Below are positions 51,766 to 64,000 of a stretch of DNA of 64,000 nucleotides, one piece after another. Position 1 is the first letter of the stretch. The number at the start of each line of letters is the position of its first letter. The notes below the pieces were generated by a model. That model saw nothing but the letters and a program-made list of their open reading frames with translations. It was not told the DNA's origin and did no database searches. Source of the DNA: Gymnorhina tibicen (lineage: Eukaryota; Chordata; Aves; Passeriformes; Artamidae). The DNA is taken from the NCBI GenBank assembly GCA_013399875.1, contig VXAZ01007519.1:530537-594536 (forward strand), written 5' to 3'. The position numbers and the translations under genes are program-made.

Positions 51766-52060
51766 GAGGGACTTTTTACAAGAGCATGGAGTGACAGGAC
51801 ATGGGGGAATGGCTTCACACTGACAGAGACTAGATTTAGATTGGATATTAGGAAGAAATTCTTCCCTGTGAGGGTGGGGAGGCCCTGGCACAGGTTTCCC
51901 AGAGAAGCTGTGGCTGCCCCATACCTGGAAGTGTCCAAGGCCAGGTTGGATGGGGCTTGGAGCAACCTGGGATAGTGGGAGGTGTTCCTGTCCATGACAG
52001 GGGGTGAGATGAGAAGAGCTTTAACATCCCTTCAAACACAAACCATTCTATGATTTTATG
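51766..52060 (+). mobile_element. CR1 LINE 3' end
   Basis: AGGGACTTTTTACAAGAGCA, TGACAGGACATGGGGGAATG, TTAGATTGGATATTAGGAAG, AAATTCTTCCCTGTGAGGGT and the tail CCATTCTATGATTTTATG give an uninterrupted CR1 3' end on the + strand. It is a different subfamily from the copies at 28900 and 37321 and appears fairly young from the close match. Confidence 0.93.
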
Positions 52061-53619
52061 TTCTACCTACCTCCTAAGGGGCCAAGCCAATGCCTGTACA
52101 GAACTCCACATATCAACCAGGAAGAGTGTTTCTTAATAAATGCATTTACCCCCTCTTCCTTTCATCTCATCCTAAGTAGTTCAATGGGGTGGTGGAAAAT
52201 TTCTTTAGAAAGAAAATTATAGTTCGTGAAATTTTAACTTAGACCCTCTAAACACAGTGCTTCACTGTAACTTTAAGGCTCTGCTCTGCACCTCTATCAT
52301 TTCCTGAAAGGATATCCAAATGTGGGAATATACAGAAGTTTATCGATGGTATTTTGCTGTGAGTATAAACAATGGAACAGTGTCACGGACGGGGAGTCGG
52401 TGGTGTAAGCTTGGAACATAACAGACAGCAATGTAAAGGTAGGAGTGAATAATTAACTTCTATAGGAAAACCAGGTCTGATCTAGGGGCCCTTCTAGGCC
52501 TTGGGGGGTTAGCCATGGCTATCAATATTTCTTTACTTACAGAGAAGAAAAGTACAGATGAATGACAAATTTGGCTGAAAAAAAATTCTATCCAATTTGG
52601 CTGCCATAATTGTTGATCTAAAAAACTTTAATCCGAAAAAAATTTGTACAAAACACATTAATCATAATAATTACCCTAAGAACAGCTTATGAAGAAGACA
52701 CCCTTCCTTTGATTTTCTGATGGTAGTTGTTATACAGAATCATCACCTGAACCTGCTATGTGAGGTCTCACAACAACATTTTTGCAATGATGAAGATCAT
52801 CAGAGACTGTAGGTAATGCTGCAGGAAACCTAACAGAAGGTGAATGCCAGCAAATATGTTCAGGAAAATTAAAAGCTTCCAGTGTTATGCATGCACAACC
52901 CCCCAGCTCCTTGTTTGCCAAAGCAGGCTGTAAACTGCTTGTGCCAGTGGTGGAGAAAAGAGTTTCTCAAGCAGAAAATTTATTTCAATTGCAGATGGAT
53001 GATTTACAGCCAGAACATAAACCTGGAAAAAATTCTGTCTGAGTTTTCAGTAAAAGAGAGGTAGTACAAACACCAGAGTCTGATGCTGTTTGTGTAAATA
53101 GGTTCAAGAAAGTTTTCTCGGTCTCAGACAGGATGCAGTCAGTCACTGCAAGAAACAGTAATGCAAAAATGCATTGACTTTGCAAAACATAATGCCAGTG
53201 ATTAAGGCTGGCTGACCTTCTGAGTGTAAACCTTCTCCTTTTAACGACTTTGAAGGAGAAATTTTTGTGGCAGATGGCACTTTGGTCAGAGGTTCTAGAT
53301 CATTGGCATGTAAAATTGCAATGTAGGAAATACAAAAGTGAGTACATGCAAGGTCTGTGGACACCAGGAGTGGAGAAGACTGGTTTAAAAACATATGATA
53401 TTTGATTCAAAATTAATGCAGATTCAGGGGACAATAAAGCCCTAACAATACAATAGCAAATGCCAAAACCAGGAATATTCAGAAACTAGAGGGATGGGGG
53501 AGAAACTGTAATTTTAAACAAGGTAAGACCTATAGACCATATTTGATGTATATAGGTGTACATATATAGATGAATAACTATTCATGTTTTGGTCGGCAGG
53601 ACAAGCAGATGGAGACTGA

Positions 53620-53850
53620 AGATATGCCAGAGGAAGTTTAGGTTGAACACCAGGAAGATTTTCCTCACCAAAAGGGATGTTAATCTTTGGACGGGGCTGC
53701 CCATGGAGGTGGTGGAGTTTCACCCCCAGAGGTGTCCAAAGAATGCCTGGATGTGTCACTCAGTGCTCTGGTCTGGGTGACAAGGTGGGGATCAGGCACA
53801 GGTTGGACTAAATGATCTTGGTCTTTTCCAGCCTTAATAATTCCATGAGT
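53620..53850 (+). mobile_element. CR1 LINE 3' end (another subfamily)
   Basis: GCCAGAGGAAGTTTAGGTTG, CACCAGGAAGATTTTCCTCA, GGCTGCCCATGGAGGTGGTG, GGACTAAATGATCTTGGTCT and TTCCAGCCTTAATAATTCC follow the order of a CR1 3' end whose usual text has GACAAGGTGG before the final segment; GACAAGGTGG is present here at about 53780. It is older than the 51766 copy, with a degraded tail. Confidence 0.88.
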
Positions 53851-56800
53851 ATATGGTTATTCCTAATTTCCAGGAATAACCATTATCATTAGGGTACTCA
53901 ACCATGAAATTTGTGACCACACACACAAAAACTCTGTTTGCATAGAAATTGCTTGCCTTGGAGAACCGAAGATGGTATTTTTAAAAATTGCATTTTTTGC
54001 AATAAAGATGCATTTTTAAAAATTTGTATACGTATATTGAAACAAACTGATACAGAAGACCTTCTGTGACGGTATAACACATGACTTTAAATCTTTTCGT
54101 GCACACAATACACACTGAAGATATTTGACAGGAAATGCAGTTATGAAAATCACTTGTGTCCCGTAAAACAAGTTCATTCATTTCTCTGAGATTACTAAGA
54201 AAGTCCACACAAATAGTGCCTGCCTTAAAGCTGCACAAAAGAAAGAGGAAAAACAAACATCTTGAGGCTCCAAGATCTGATTCAGAGCAGACTAGAAATG
54301 GAGAGGGGGTTAGCCAACATCAGTCTGAGAACTGAACAAAACATTGTGGAGAGCCACAACCAAAGGAGCACCAGCTCAGAGCCCAGTGGGCAGCTCTGAA
54401 GAATTTGCTGCATCATCATGTGAATTTTGTCCATGCCTTCATGGAGAAATGAAAGTCCTCAGTGAGGTCCAAGACCTTATTTTAGTTTACACCTACCAAT
54501 GTAAGCAGCCTGACTTTGCTCAGGGAGCCATCTCCTTTTCTCCCAAACTCTTCCTTTGAGCAGTTGTCAGCTTACTTTGAAAATGCCAAGTGATTGTTTT
54601 GGCCACCAGCTAAAGATACAAGAAGAGCCTCACAGAACTTGGAGTTCAGGTAGACAACTGTAATGATGGTAGATGGGAAAACGGAAGCAACAGAAGCTGA
54701 ATTTCAAGAGACAGGCAGGGGGAAAGGAAACCTTCTAATTCCTTCAGTATATTACTAAAAATTTCCATTTCCATCTACTCCAGCATCTTTTTCAAGGCAG
54801 TTTAAAGAAACAAGTCATCTTCTGGACAAATGGAGTTCTCCAAAAGAGAGGGCAAGAGGCAAGCAATATTTGTAGTGTATATATTAATTTGCTTCACAGG
54901 AAATTGTTCCAAGACTATGGGGTGCAGCCATCCTGCAAAGTCTGCTCCTGCTCAGCTGTATTACTCATCCAGAGTTGATCAATACTAGCAGTGCAAGATC
55001 CCTGAAGTAACTTTCTAGATTTGCAAGATTTATTATAGCCATTTTGTCTTGATGCCTCCCTAGATTTCCCCCCTATTTTGTGTATTTAGACCTCAGTGGA
55101 GGAAAAACGTTTATAAACGTACTTAAAGAGGTGATTAATGCCTAAAGACATCAATAGCGGGTAAGCACATAATTACTTACTTCTAAAATAAGATGAGATT
55201 TGTACACTTTAAGTGCATTCCTAAAAAAGGTTTCTTAAGGGATCTTTTTTCATCTTGTTCTGCTCACCTGTGAAGTGCCTAGCACAAACATTTCTGTTAA
55301 AAAAAAAAAGCAGAATGGTTTCCTTGCAAAGATGTTTAGAAGAGAAACAAGATTTTGATTTGCTTGGAACATAGTATATTTTAACACACATTGATTTCTT
55401 CAAACATTTGCAGAATCTTTATGAGGGGATTTTCAAGCCAGTGTAATTTATCTCTTGATTTTTCAAGAATAATATCTATGTCTGTACTTTTGATTCAGCC
55501 ACAGTAAATAAGAGAGTTTCCTTCCCTTTTTTGCAAGGCCTGTTTGATGCTGTTTCTTGATCTTGAATTAGTTGTTGACATATCAAATGCAAATCTAGTC
55601 CTTTTACACTATGAATCATCACTGCCCTTGGTTAGGGGGTAAGAAGAGATGAGAAGGGAAACAGCATTTCTGGACAATACTGATGATTGAGGGCTGGTGT
55701 GACTCATGCTTAGGAGGTCTGCTGCATTTTCAAACCACCAGCTGAGGAGATTAAGAAGCAACTTCAAACAGGGCTTTCAAAAGGAGAAGGAAACAGGAAC
55801 TGGGATAAGGTGCAGAGTAACGCACACAGCCATATCCTGAAGCTCTCACTGATGCAAGATTCCCAACAATATTACCTTTATGGTTTCCAAGCACTAAGCT
55901 TAGAGGTCATGGTTTAAGACGGGCCCCAGTTAGCTGGGAGTTCCAAAGAGCCCAAAGTCCAACCAGTAGAGTTTTTAAGTAATTATTTCTTAGTCAGATT
56001 TTGTGACAAACAGGAATCCAGAGAGCTGTATGTAATTTTCCTCAAAAAACCCAGTTTCGTTCTCATATACACAGCGTTGTTATGAAAACTGTTGGCATAT
56101 GCATGGTTAGGAGGAAGAGGATATGGACAGTGACATTTCCATTTGCTGAAAATTAGGTGGGGAGGACAACTCTCAAAGAAGTATCAAATAAATCATTCTT
56201 GTATCCCATCTAATTTCACTCTATATGGGAACTTAATATGGAATTAGAAAGATATCTCTCCACGCAGCAAAGCATCTCTTTGCTGATGAGAAAGAGATAG
56301 AAATAACATATTACAAAATCAGTAAAGTCAGAAGTGTGCCCACTTTGCTATTTACCACTGACAGATAACGTCTTTCCGCAAACAGAGGGTTCTAAAAATC
56401 GTAAGATATTTTTGACTATTCCCTTTTAGACTGTCTGGGGGAGGGAGTTGTTCGGTTTTGCAGTCAAAGATTGTTCCGTGCATTACTTTCCTACCTACCA
56501 CATGCATTACTGTACGTGAGCCCCTTTTGTACTCAGGTACACCAGGTTTAATTGCAGAACCGATCCTGCTCTCTTTGGAGGACAAGGAATCAACATGTCT
56601 TTTGTGCGTAAGTCTTAATCCCATAATAATTTTCTAATTCCTTTAATATTCTTGTCACTGGTGCTTAAGAAAAAACTTGGCAAAAGGGCTTTAAACAAAA
56701 GTCAAGATATTGCTCAAAAGTTTAAAAAGAGCAAGGAAGAGATTTTCCTATTTTAGAGCAGCAATGAAACAAAAGCTTTTACTTTAAAGAGTTCAGATGA

Positions 56801-59800
56801 CTTAGCTCAGATTAATTTTGGATTAAAGAACAAACACAATTAGGATTACTTGGCAATTACACTGGGGTACTCAGCCAGCGATCCTGCACAGAGATATCCT
56901 ACTGCTATCACTTTTACCCAAAGGAGGGCATTGTACTGAATGCCAAAGATCCAACCTGCACCTGCTATCAGCACACAGCCGTCCATCAGCCCTCCTCCTC
57001 CTCAAAAATTCCTGGCCACAATCTTGTCCCCCTCCTCCTCGCCAGGCTTGCCAGCTGCTGGGGATCCATGGGAGCAGGAGCTGCGCTGGCTGCTGGCTTC
57101 GCCCTACAACCCCATCCCCTCCTCTAGATGGTACCAACCAACTGCACCAAACCACATGCTCTGATATGACAGATTAAACACCAAGAATGAGGAAATCAAA
57201 CAACACATGAAATCCACCAGGCAAGTTCCCTGGACAAACATTTCCAATTAACTCTGCAACGAGGGCTAGGTTCAATGAAGCTGGCTCTGAAACCAGAAAC
57301 CTCACAGTAGGCCAGGTGGGTTTCATGTGGCTGTGCTGTGCTAACACTGAAACAGTTTCTGTAATATATACCACAGATAGCTTCTAATTTGAAAATATTT
57401 GCATGAATAACAATGTATTTCATGCGCATTCTGCCAGCTATATCCTTGGTTAAAAGAGTAAAGCCTCTGAGAAATGTTTGAGAGAATATGTGCATGAAAG
57501 GGACTTTGTGGTGTCTGTTCTTGTCAGTCAAAAATGAAAATAGGAAATCAGGTTGCCTAGGTTTTCCATTTTACGTAACTTTTTAGTTACCATCTGATGT
57601 CAAGCTGCTAATTACACACAGTCAAGCGGTGAAAGTTTCAGGCTTGTGGCACAGAATACCTACAGTTTTGCAGAGATTTTAACATTTTCCACTGAGCAGT
57701 GTGCTACCAGATTTACAAAACAGATCCATAAAGTTATGACCCCAAATTCCCACTTGCAAAGACACAGCCCAGTGTGTAACAACTTCCACTATCCAGTAGT
57801 ATCTCCTGTGCACCTCAGATCAACCTCTGATGGAACTGATGCATACTTGTCATTCATTTAGGCAAAATCATATGTTTGGTTTTTTGCTTTAAATTAGGTA
57901 AACTTTTGTCTTGGGTTTTCTTGCTTTAAATTCCTCTCTTTAAAACATTGATTCAAATATCTTAACTTGTACATGAAAATGCTGGAGGAATAAACTCCCT
58001 ATCAATTTTTAATGTTTAAAAAAAAAAGTAAATAATGTTTTGTCACATTTTACATAGCAGCCTTTTCTGTTTCATCAACCAAAAAGAGATTAAAAAAAAT
58101 AAATCTATGCTAGGCCCCAGTCTCACCCATACCTTCTGCACTTTCCTTACATTATAGCTGGGCACAGATCAAGGGCAGCTAATGGGCCTCTGCTGCCGCT
58201 TCCTTGCACTGGGAGTGGCTGCAGCAGCGTTGCTTCGCATGGCTGTATCAGGGCATCACTCATACCTGGATGTGCGGAATCCGCATGTCCTGAGGAGCAG
58301 CTGCTGCCCTGCCCACGTGCAATGGACTCCTCCACAACTTGTGGGCTTGCTAAAGGCTCCTGGTTCCTTCACACTCATTTTTTGTGACACCGGCCTGCAG
58401 ACACAACCTCCTGAATGTTAAACTGCTGGACCCAGCCCTGTATGCACCTATTTATTCAGGCCACCTTATGCAACCGATTAACAGAAAAGAACATTCAATA
58501 TCAACATCCCCTGGTCAGATCATTCCAGCCTAGATTTTAGATTTGTTCACAGGGAGCTCCAGTTTGGTTCTGCATTTATTTGCTCCGAGGTGCCATCACC
58601 ATAAGCTGTGACCAGGATCCCACCATATTAGTCCAAAGGCACATGCACAGGAACAGCAGCAAGAAGCAGCAGTGCTCCAGAGAGCTGGCAGCCTGAGCAA
58701 GGAGGAGAGGTGGGAGGTCAAACAGACGACAAAGACACTGAACAACACTCCAAAAGGCTGAAGTAGTTTAGGAGCAGAAGTCTGACTTACTTTCAGCAGG
58801 GCTAAGGGGGAGGGAACAAACCCAGGTCCCTAATTTCTCTCATACAAGGAACAGAAAGTCACAAATTTAAGGAACAACTTTGAATTCTGGTTTGGGTTTT
58901 CTTTTTATGTAGTATTTTACTTTTCTTATAGTGTTTTTTATTCTAGCATGATGCCAGTAATAACAAACAATATGCTGCAAGAGACGGCTGTCCAGGTAAG
59001 TAATGAAGTGGTAAATCAAGGGTTCCTAATGCCTCAGACACCTGCCCTGCCAAGGGGTGGCCTGGCTTTAAGGTGCTAAAGGACAAATCAGTGTGGGGAC
59101 CAATCAGTCCCAGCCTTCATCAGTCAGTGGGTTATAAGCACAGTCCAACAAAACTATCAGGATTTTTCAAGACTTTCTCTAGACAGCCCCAAAAGACCAG
59201 GCAGGGGAAGCGTTTCTGCTGTGTTTGGAGAAGCGACCAGAGGAGCCATCAAGCCCTGAGTGCTGCCTGGGCACACCACACATCTGCACATGCACAGCCC
59301 CATATGGTCACTCCATGACACAGGGGACCCCACCACACATCTGCATGTGCAGAAGCTGAATTTGTGAAGTTCTCCTTGCCTTGCCTTGTGACACAAAGAG
59401 ACCTGGGGAATTTCGAGAGCAAGGACGTGTGTCAGTGGTTTTAGGAACAGGAAGTGGATAACAGAGGTACAAACGTGGAGATTGCCCTGAGCAGACAAAC
59501 TTTTAGAAAATGGAGTGAGGCAATGTGGACCTCCTCTGGTGACAGTGGTCTGCCTCTTCACCTGGAAATCACAGCTGCACACACATTCTCCCCACAAACA
59601 CAGCCTTGCAGTAAAGAATATTCCCAATTTGCACCACCAGCTGCTCCTCCCCATAAGAAGTTCAAATAGTCATGTTATCCACTCCACTAAGTTCCACAGA
59701 AACACTCAGGTGACTAATGCTCTTCTGTAAATGATCCTCTTAAACAGATTTACAATTGGCAATTTTAATTCAACTATGTTTTTAAGTACGGCACAGTCTG

Positions 59801-62334
59801 TTAGTCCTGCTCCCTCTTGCTCACGCAGCTGCCAACTATGTGATGGCAATGCTCAATGGAAAATGTACTTTTCTTTTGGATAACGGCAGGTATCTTCCCT
59901 TGAAAAATCTGATCTTGCAGTTTGGTTTTGCTTCAAGCATGCCAGCTCACAGGAACAGACTCTGGGGGACAGCTCCTGAACTTTGCTGTGGGAAAGGCAG
60001 GTCGCTTTCACTGAGAGCTGTTTGGAGCCTAGGGAAAGTGAGTGTGAAACAGCATACAAAGAAAAGGGAAAATAATTCAAAATAAGGGAGCATTCAAAAA
60101 TCCTTTCTTTGGCTAACAGTGGCAGTAAATGTCTCACTTGAAATACTGCAAAGAAATTCGGCTTGCCTGCATGGGAGAGCTATGGCAGACCAGGAAACTA
60201 AACACAGTAATTAGCAGTGAGATTATAGCTCCAACTACATAAAGCATAGCACAGCACAAGGAACTCTCTAATATTTTGCATTTTTCTATAAGAACAAGGG
60301 TAGAGTTTAAAATAATGCAGGGGGCTCGGGTGAGAGTTAATCATTCAACAGCAGCTCCTAGCAAGGATCCCCTGAATCACTTCTGGAATGGTGTTGGACT
60401 CTTTGTGGGCACTCAGGTCTACATAAGTAGATCATGTTTTGCAAAATTGGTGCCTGATATGCCAGCTAAAACAATCTGGCCTTATTGCTTATGCGAAGAG
60501 TGGTCTGAAGTAGATACAATAGAAGTACAAGGGAAGGGATACAGGACTTGCCTGATCATTCAACCGTAAGGGTGTGCTGAAAGATTTCTTTCTGAGCCTC
60601 CTCCGGCACAACCCCACAGAGAAAGCTACCGCCTGGACCCACAGAAGTCTGATTACTGTGCACACCGTGCACTAGCTCGGCAGTGAAGTCATTCAGTAGT
60701 CTGATTAAAATAACATCTTCTAATTCCCTTTTTGTTGTAATTTACAGTCTCTCTCCTTTGGCTGAACCTGCCAGCCATCCTGGAGGTGAACAAAGAGAAT
60801 GTGCTAAAGTTGCCAATTCTGGGGCCTGGTGTGAGAGAAAGCTTTTGTTTCCAGAGGTTGTATTTACTCTGGAGACAGTTAATCAAAGCTCCGCAGAGCA
60901 TTGTAATTCTTCTGTTCCTTTGGTACGGGTATGAACTCTCGGTGTCTGATCCCTGCGACTGTCTTTCAAATCCCCTCAGTAAGCTCACTCCAATGTAACT
61001 TACACTAGGGCTGGTTAAGAAAGATCCAAGCTTTTTCAAAATGGTTTTAGATAATTAAATTACATCACTTGTGTTGTTGTATTTCATATTAGCACCATGG
61101 ACACCAGCTAACACAGCTGAAATGAGTACCAGGTATATTTCAGCAGGAGGATATTTAACACTCGCAGCCCAAAAAGGGACCTGGATGGAGGCAGTTCCAT
61201 TGAGGAAGTGGACATTTGGGACAATATGGCAAATTCATCAAATCACTAATATAAAATTGAAGAACAATCCATACAGAGACATACGAAACAGACAGGTGCT
61301 AAAAGTGTCTCACATCTTCTTATCTTCTTAATTTGTTATTAACCCTCCTCAAATATTCCACATCGCCTTCGACCATAAAAATTGCATATACAGAATAAAT
61401 GTGTGATAAGTCATTTGTCTTTCATTTAAAAATCAGACAGAAAACTCTCTCTAAAGCCCTCTGGTGACAGCCTTACACACTTTTTTTCAGGTACAGCTGA
61501 ACCAAATAACAGTTCCAATTCAGGGTCTTGATTTGATCTCACACCACATCTGGACTCTATGACAAAAGACTAAGGCAGAGGAAAACTAAACTGGAGCAAC
61601 TGGTGCTACTGAGAATCTGACAGGTCTCATCTGCTTTGTTATCTCAGTAAGCTTTGTTATAAAGCACAACTTTCTCTTTTCAGCATAGAATTATACAGGG
61701 AAGAAGCTTTCTTCATAAAAGAAATTCTATGCTACTCAACATGCAAATATTATAAGCCTCATTTCAAATACAGATACTTAAATAAACAGATTCATAAAGC
61801 CAGTAAAGGTTTTGTAGCATGGACATGGATGCCAGTTATCCTAGATAAACATTAGCTATGAAGATCACTCACTTATTTTTAAACTGCTATTTATTTTTTA
61901 AATGGTTCCATTACACAAATGGAAACAAAGCACACCAGAAACAGAGTGCTCTGAGACAAGTCCCCTGAGCACTGCCTGCGTGCATAAATCCAGCCCAGAA
62001 TATGCCCTGTGGGCAGTGAACTCCAAATAATTTCAGCCTATCTCCTTGGAGAAAATGCTGTTTTATCTAGGATCAGTTCTGGGTGGTCTCCAGTTGCATT
62101 GGAGAGACTGTTTAATACAGATAATTTAACATTGTAAAGTATTTTGGACTCTGGGGAACAATGATAGCCAGAAAACTGTGGTATTTAACACAGTTCCTTC
62201 ACCATCTCTATGAGATGAACCACACCAACACCCGCCTATGTCACCTTCAGTTTGTTTGGACTGAACTTCAGCCAGTTCATTCCAGTGTCAACCAGATGCT
62301 GAAGCTTGGAAAGGTGCCCCAACCCACCGAGTTT

Positions 62335-62420
62335 GGTGGACAAGGCATTAGACTGGGACACAGAGCTATGGATTTGTCCTGGGTTCACTCACTCCTGGCC
62401 CTGGTTCACTTTGCCTCTGC
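62335..62420 (+). repeat. Possible MIR-like SINE remnant
   Basis: GGCATTAGACTGGGACACAG, then TGTCCTGGGTTCACTCACTC and CTGGCCCTGGTTCACTTTGC, resemble the tRNA-derived head of a CORE-SINE (TGGGTTC as a box B remnant). The match is weak and falls inside an otherwise unexplained open frame. Confidence 0.3.
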
Positions 62421-63848
62421 TCCAATTTTACCTTTGGTGATCTCGCAGCACAGTTTTGTAGGAATATCTGCAACTGTGGGGGCAGGCTGGGGCTTCTTGT
62501 GTGCTACAGCACTGAACCCCAACAGCAGCAGCAGAGCACCAAACAGACTGTGCCATGAGCCACTACTTGGAGGGTGCCCTCATACCAAAGCACAGGAACA
62601 GCTCAGAAACCAACTCCCACCTCTCCTACAGGGAAAACGTCAGGGTCCCCAGGCTGTGGTCTGCTGAGAATTGCCTCATCATATGGCATTTGCTCCTTGA
62701 CTTTTGAGCAGTGGAAACCATATATACAATATCTTTCCTGCTTTCCCAGTATCACATTTCTATTAAAATCATTGCAACAGATAATACAGAAGCACAGTCT
62801 GTGCTCAGAAACAGCAAGAAAGGTGATCTGTGATACAAGCTTTGTGTGAAAATGTAGTCCACCACACGAATAAAATCAAGTTTCTGAAAGGCAGGAGAGG
62901 AGAGCAATACAACCCCAGCCCACAAATCAGGGCATTCAGATGCATTAACAAAAGATTAGGGCCAGTCACATAAAGATACTTGAACACAAAGACCTTTTGT
63001 GGCATCAGAAGATGATTGTTATCTAATAAGTCCAGCTCAATATCCACCTGAAGCACTCTCAATTTGCTTCTGTGCTTCCTCACTTTTGCTTTCTAGCAAG
63101 AGGTGCACATCAAACTCGAGAAAAGTTTTTCCAATGAACCACCCAAATTCTTATTCCATGCACTTTCTTCACACTGTGCCAGCACACGCAACGCCAATAA
63201 AGTCACAGAAGCAACTCTACAAACAGTTACATGGAGCTCCTTTCCCTTGCAAAGCGTTGCTCTTTGAAGTGGCAGCATTTTGTGTCTGTCTTTGTCAGAA
63301 GCTAAGATTGTGGTACTGAAAATCTATGGTGAAATCTGTCCCCTACTGAATGGCAAAACTCCCAGCAACTTTAGCAAGGCCAGGAACAGATTTCATGTCC
63401 TATATCTGTAGCAACTCTGAGGCATAAATTGCATTCATGGGACCTTAAAAGTCAGAAAGCAACGGGTGGTAATCACAACAAAGTTGTTTTTCCCAGGATT
63501 CTTAGAAAACAGAAGACAAATAAATAAAAATCCAGAATATTTTAACATTTCATTTCCCCAATCCCTCTTCATGAACAGCTACAAGTCCTCAGACTTTCCC
63601 ACTGCCAGTGGTCAATGATATCATTCACAGTCATTTTTCTACAACCTTCATTTGCTGGCCTTTCTTAGAGTTGTTACAGTTTCCTGTGGGCTTTGGTTTG
63701 ACTTGTGTTTTTCTTGGCCATAAATTGATCTGAAAATATGAGGCTATTTCAGGCAAAAGTATCAAAAAATAAAGTATGTTTTTTCAAACCCGATGGCCAC
63801 ACCCCTGTGCCTCACGCCATTCTGTTCAGTTAGCATTTTTAAAGCATG

Positions 63849-63877
63849 TTATTTATTTATTTATTATTTATTTATTT
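63849..63877. repeat. (TTTA)n microsatellite
   Basis: About seven TTTA units with one shortened unit (TTATTATTTA). Confidence 0.93.
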
Positions 63878-64000
63878 GTGCATTCAATTGAAATTGCAGG
63901 GTTACTGGAGGCAACCAGAATATAATTACAGAGGTTGTAATTTGGCAGTAGAACTCACGTTTTTTCAAAAAGAATTTCAAGTCCATGGGGCCAGATGGGA

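Larger units (their letters stand above)
33481..64000. other. Intergenic region downstream of WNT7B
   Basis: No exon with recognisable protein similarity was found on either strand. In vertebrates WNT7B and ATXN10 are usually convergent neighbours, so ATXN10 would be expected on the - strand to the right, but no ATXN10-like coding sequence was recognised here. The longest unassigned frames (62161-62667 +, 168 codons; 59157-59654 -, 165 codons; 41909-42388 +, 159 codons) have no visible domain and look fortuitous. CR1 fragments at 37.3, 37.95, 51.77 and 53.62 kb, short tandem duplications at 35.32 and 49.36 kb, poly-G at 43189 and a TTTA repeat at 63849 are listed separately. The other stretches, including 38.1-43.5, 44-49.3, 53.9-62 and 62.7-63.8 kb, hold nothing I can name. 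Exons of noncoding RNA cannot be excluded. Confidence 0.6.

Noticed and set aside
52389..52520. Possible LTR start (TGTCACGGACGGGG...)
   Set aside because: No second LTR, primer-binding site or retroviral coding sequence was seen. A single CpG-bearing phrase is not enough.
59157..59654. 165-codon cysteine-containing frame on the - strand
   Set aside because: The cysteine-rich part comes from a local CACATCTGCA-type repetition. No signal for a gene was found.

Overview
The window reads as nuclear DNA from a bird, most likely a neoavian and possibly a songbird. The evidence is a vertebrate gene with widely spaced exons and GT/AG splice sites, many CR1 LINE fragments with the avian 3' end (the motif ATTCTATGATTCTATG or its complement), no Alu-like or L1-like sequence, and only faint ancient CORE-SINE remnants. 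It contains nothing resembling prokaryotic operons, phage, CRISPR or plasmid modules.

The only protein-coding gene I can support is WNT7B on the + strand, represented by its last two coding exons. Exon 3 (18500-18771) and exon 4 (30757-31236) are joined by an intron of about 12 kb. Together they encode the last ~250 residues of a Wnt ligand whose family length is about 349. The residues missing from the window, about 99, match what WNT7 exons 1 and 2 encode, so those exons should lie upstream. Positions 1-18499 are therefore the 3' part of intron 2. An AT-rich 3' UTR follows the stop codon, possibly to about 33.5 kb, with candidate poly(A) signals at 32395 and 33314.

Downstream, 33.5-64 kb, I find no convincing exon. 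By known vertebrate synteny the next gene should be ATXN10, convergent on the - strand, but I could not find its coding sequence, so the region reads as intergenic.

The recognisable non-genic content is mobile-element debris and simple repeats. It includes an ancient CR1 copy with decayed reverse transcriptase (about 12.5-13.7 kb), an internally deleted CR1 in which endonuclease sequence abuts the 3' terminal part (21.28-21.9 kb), several shorter CR1 3' ends, a small hAT-type element with inverted termini and an imperfect 8-bp target duplication (16627-16825), and an ancient MIR-like SINE core (about 4.0 kb). Pentanucleotide arrays of the ATTCT/AGAAT type occur in both introns. Some intron and intergenic stretches look like candidate regulatory DNA, the best being 43.54-43.83 kb, but this rests on motif reading only.

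I looked for a new biological system and did not find one. The most useful points are the WNT7B assignment, the CR1 structures, the pentanucleotide arrays beside a locus whose mammalian neighbour carries an ATTCT expansion, and a few candidate noncoding regulatory elements.
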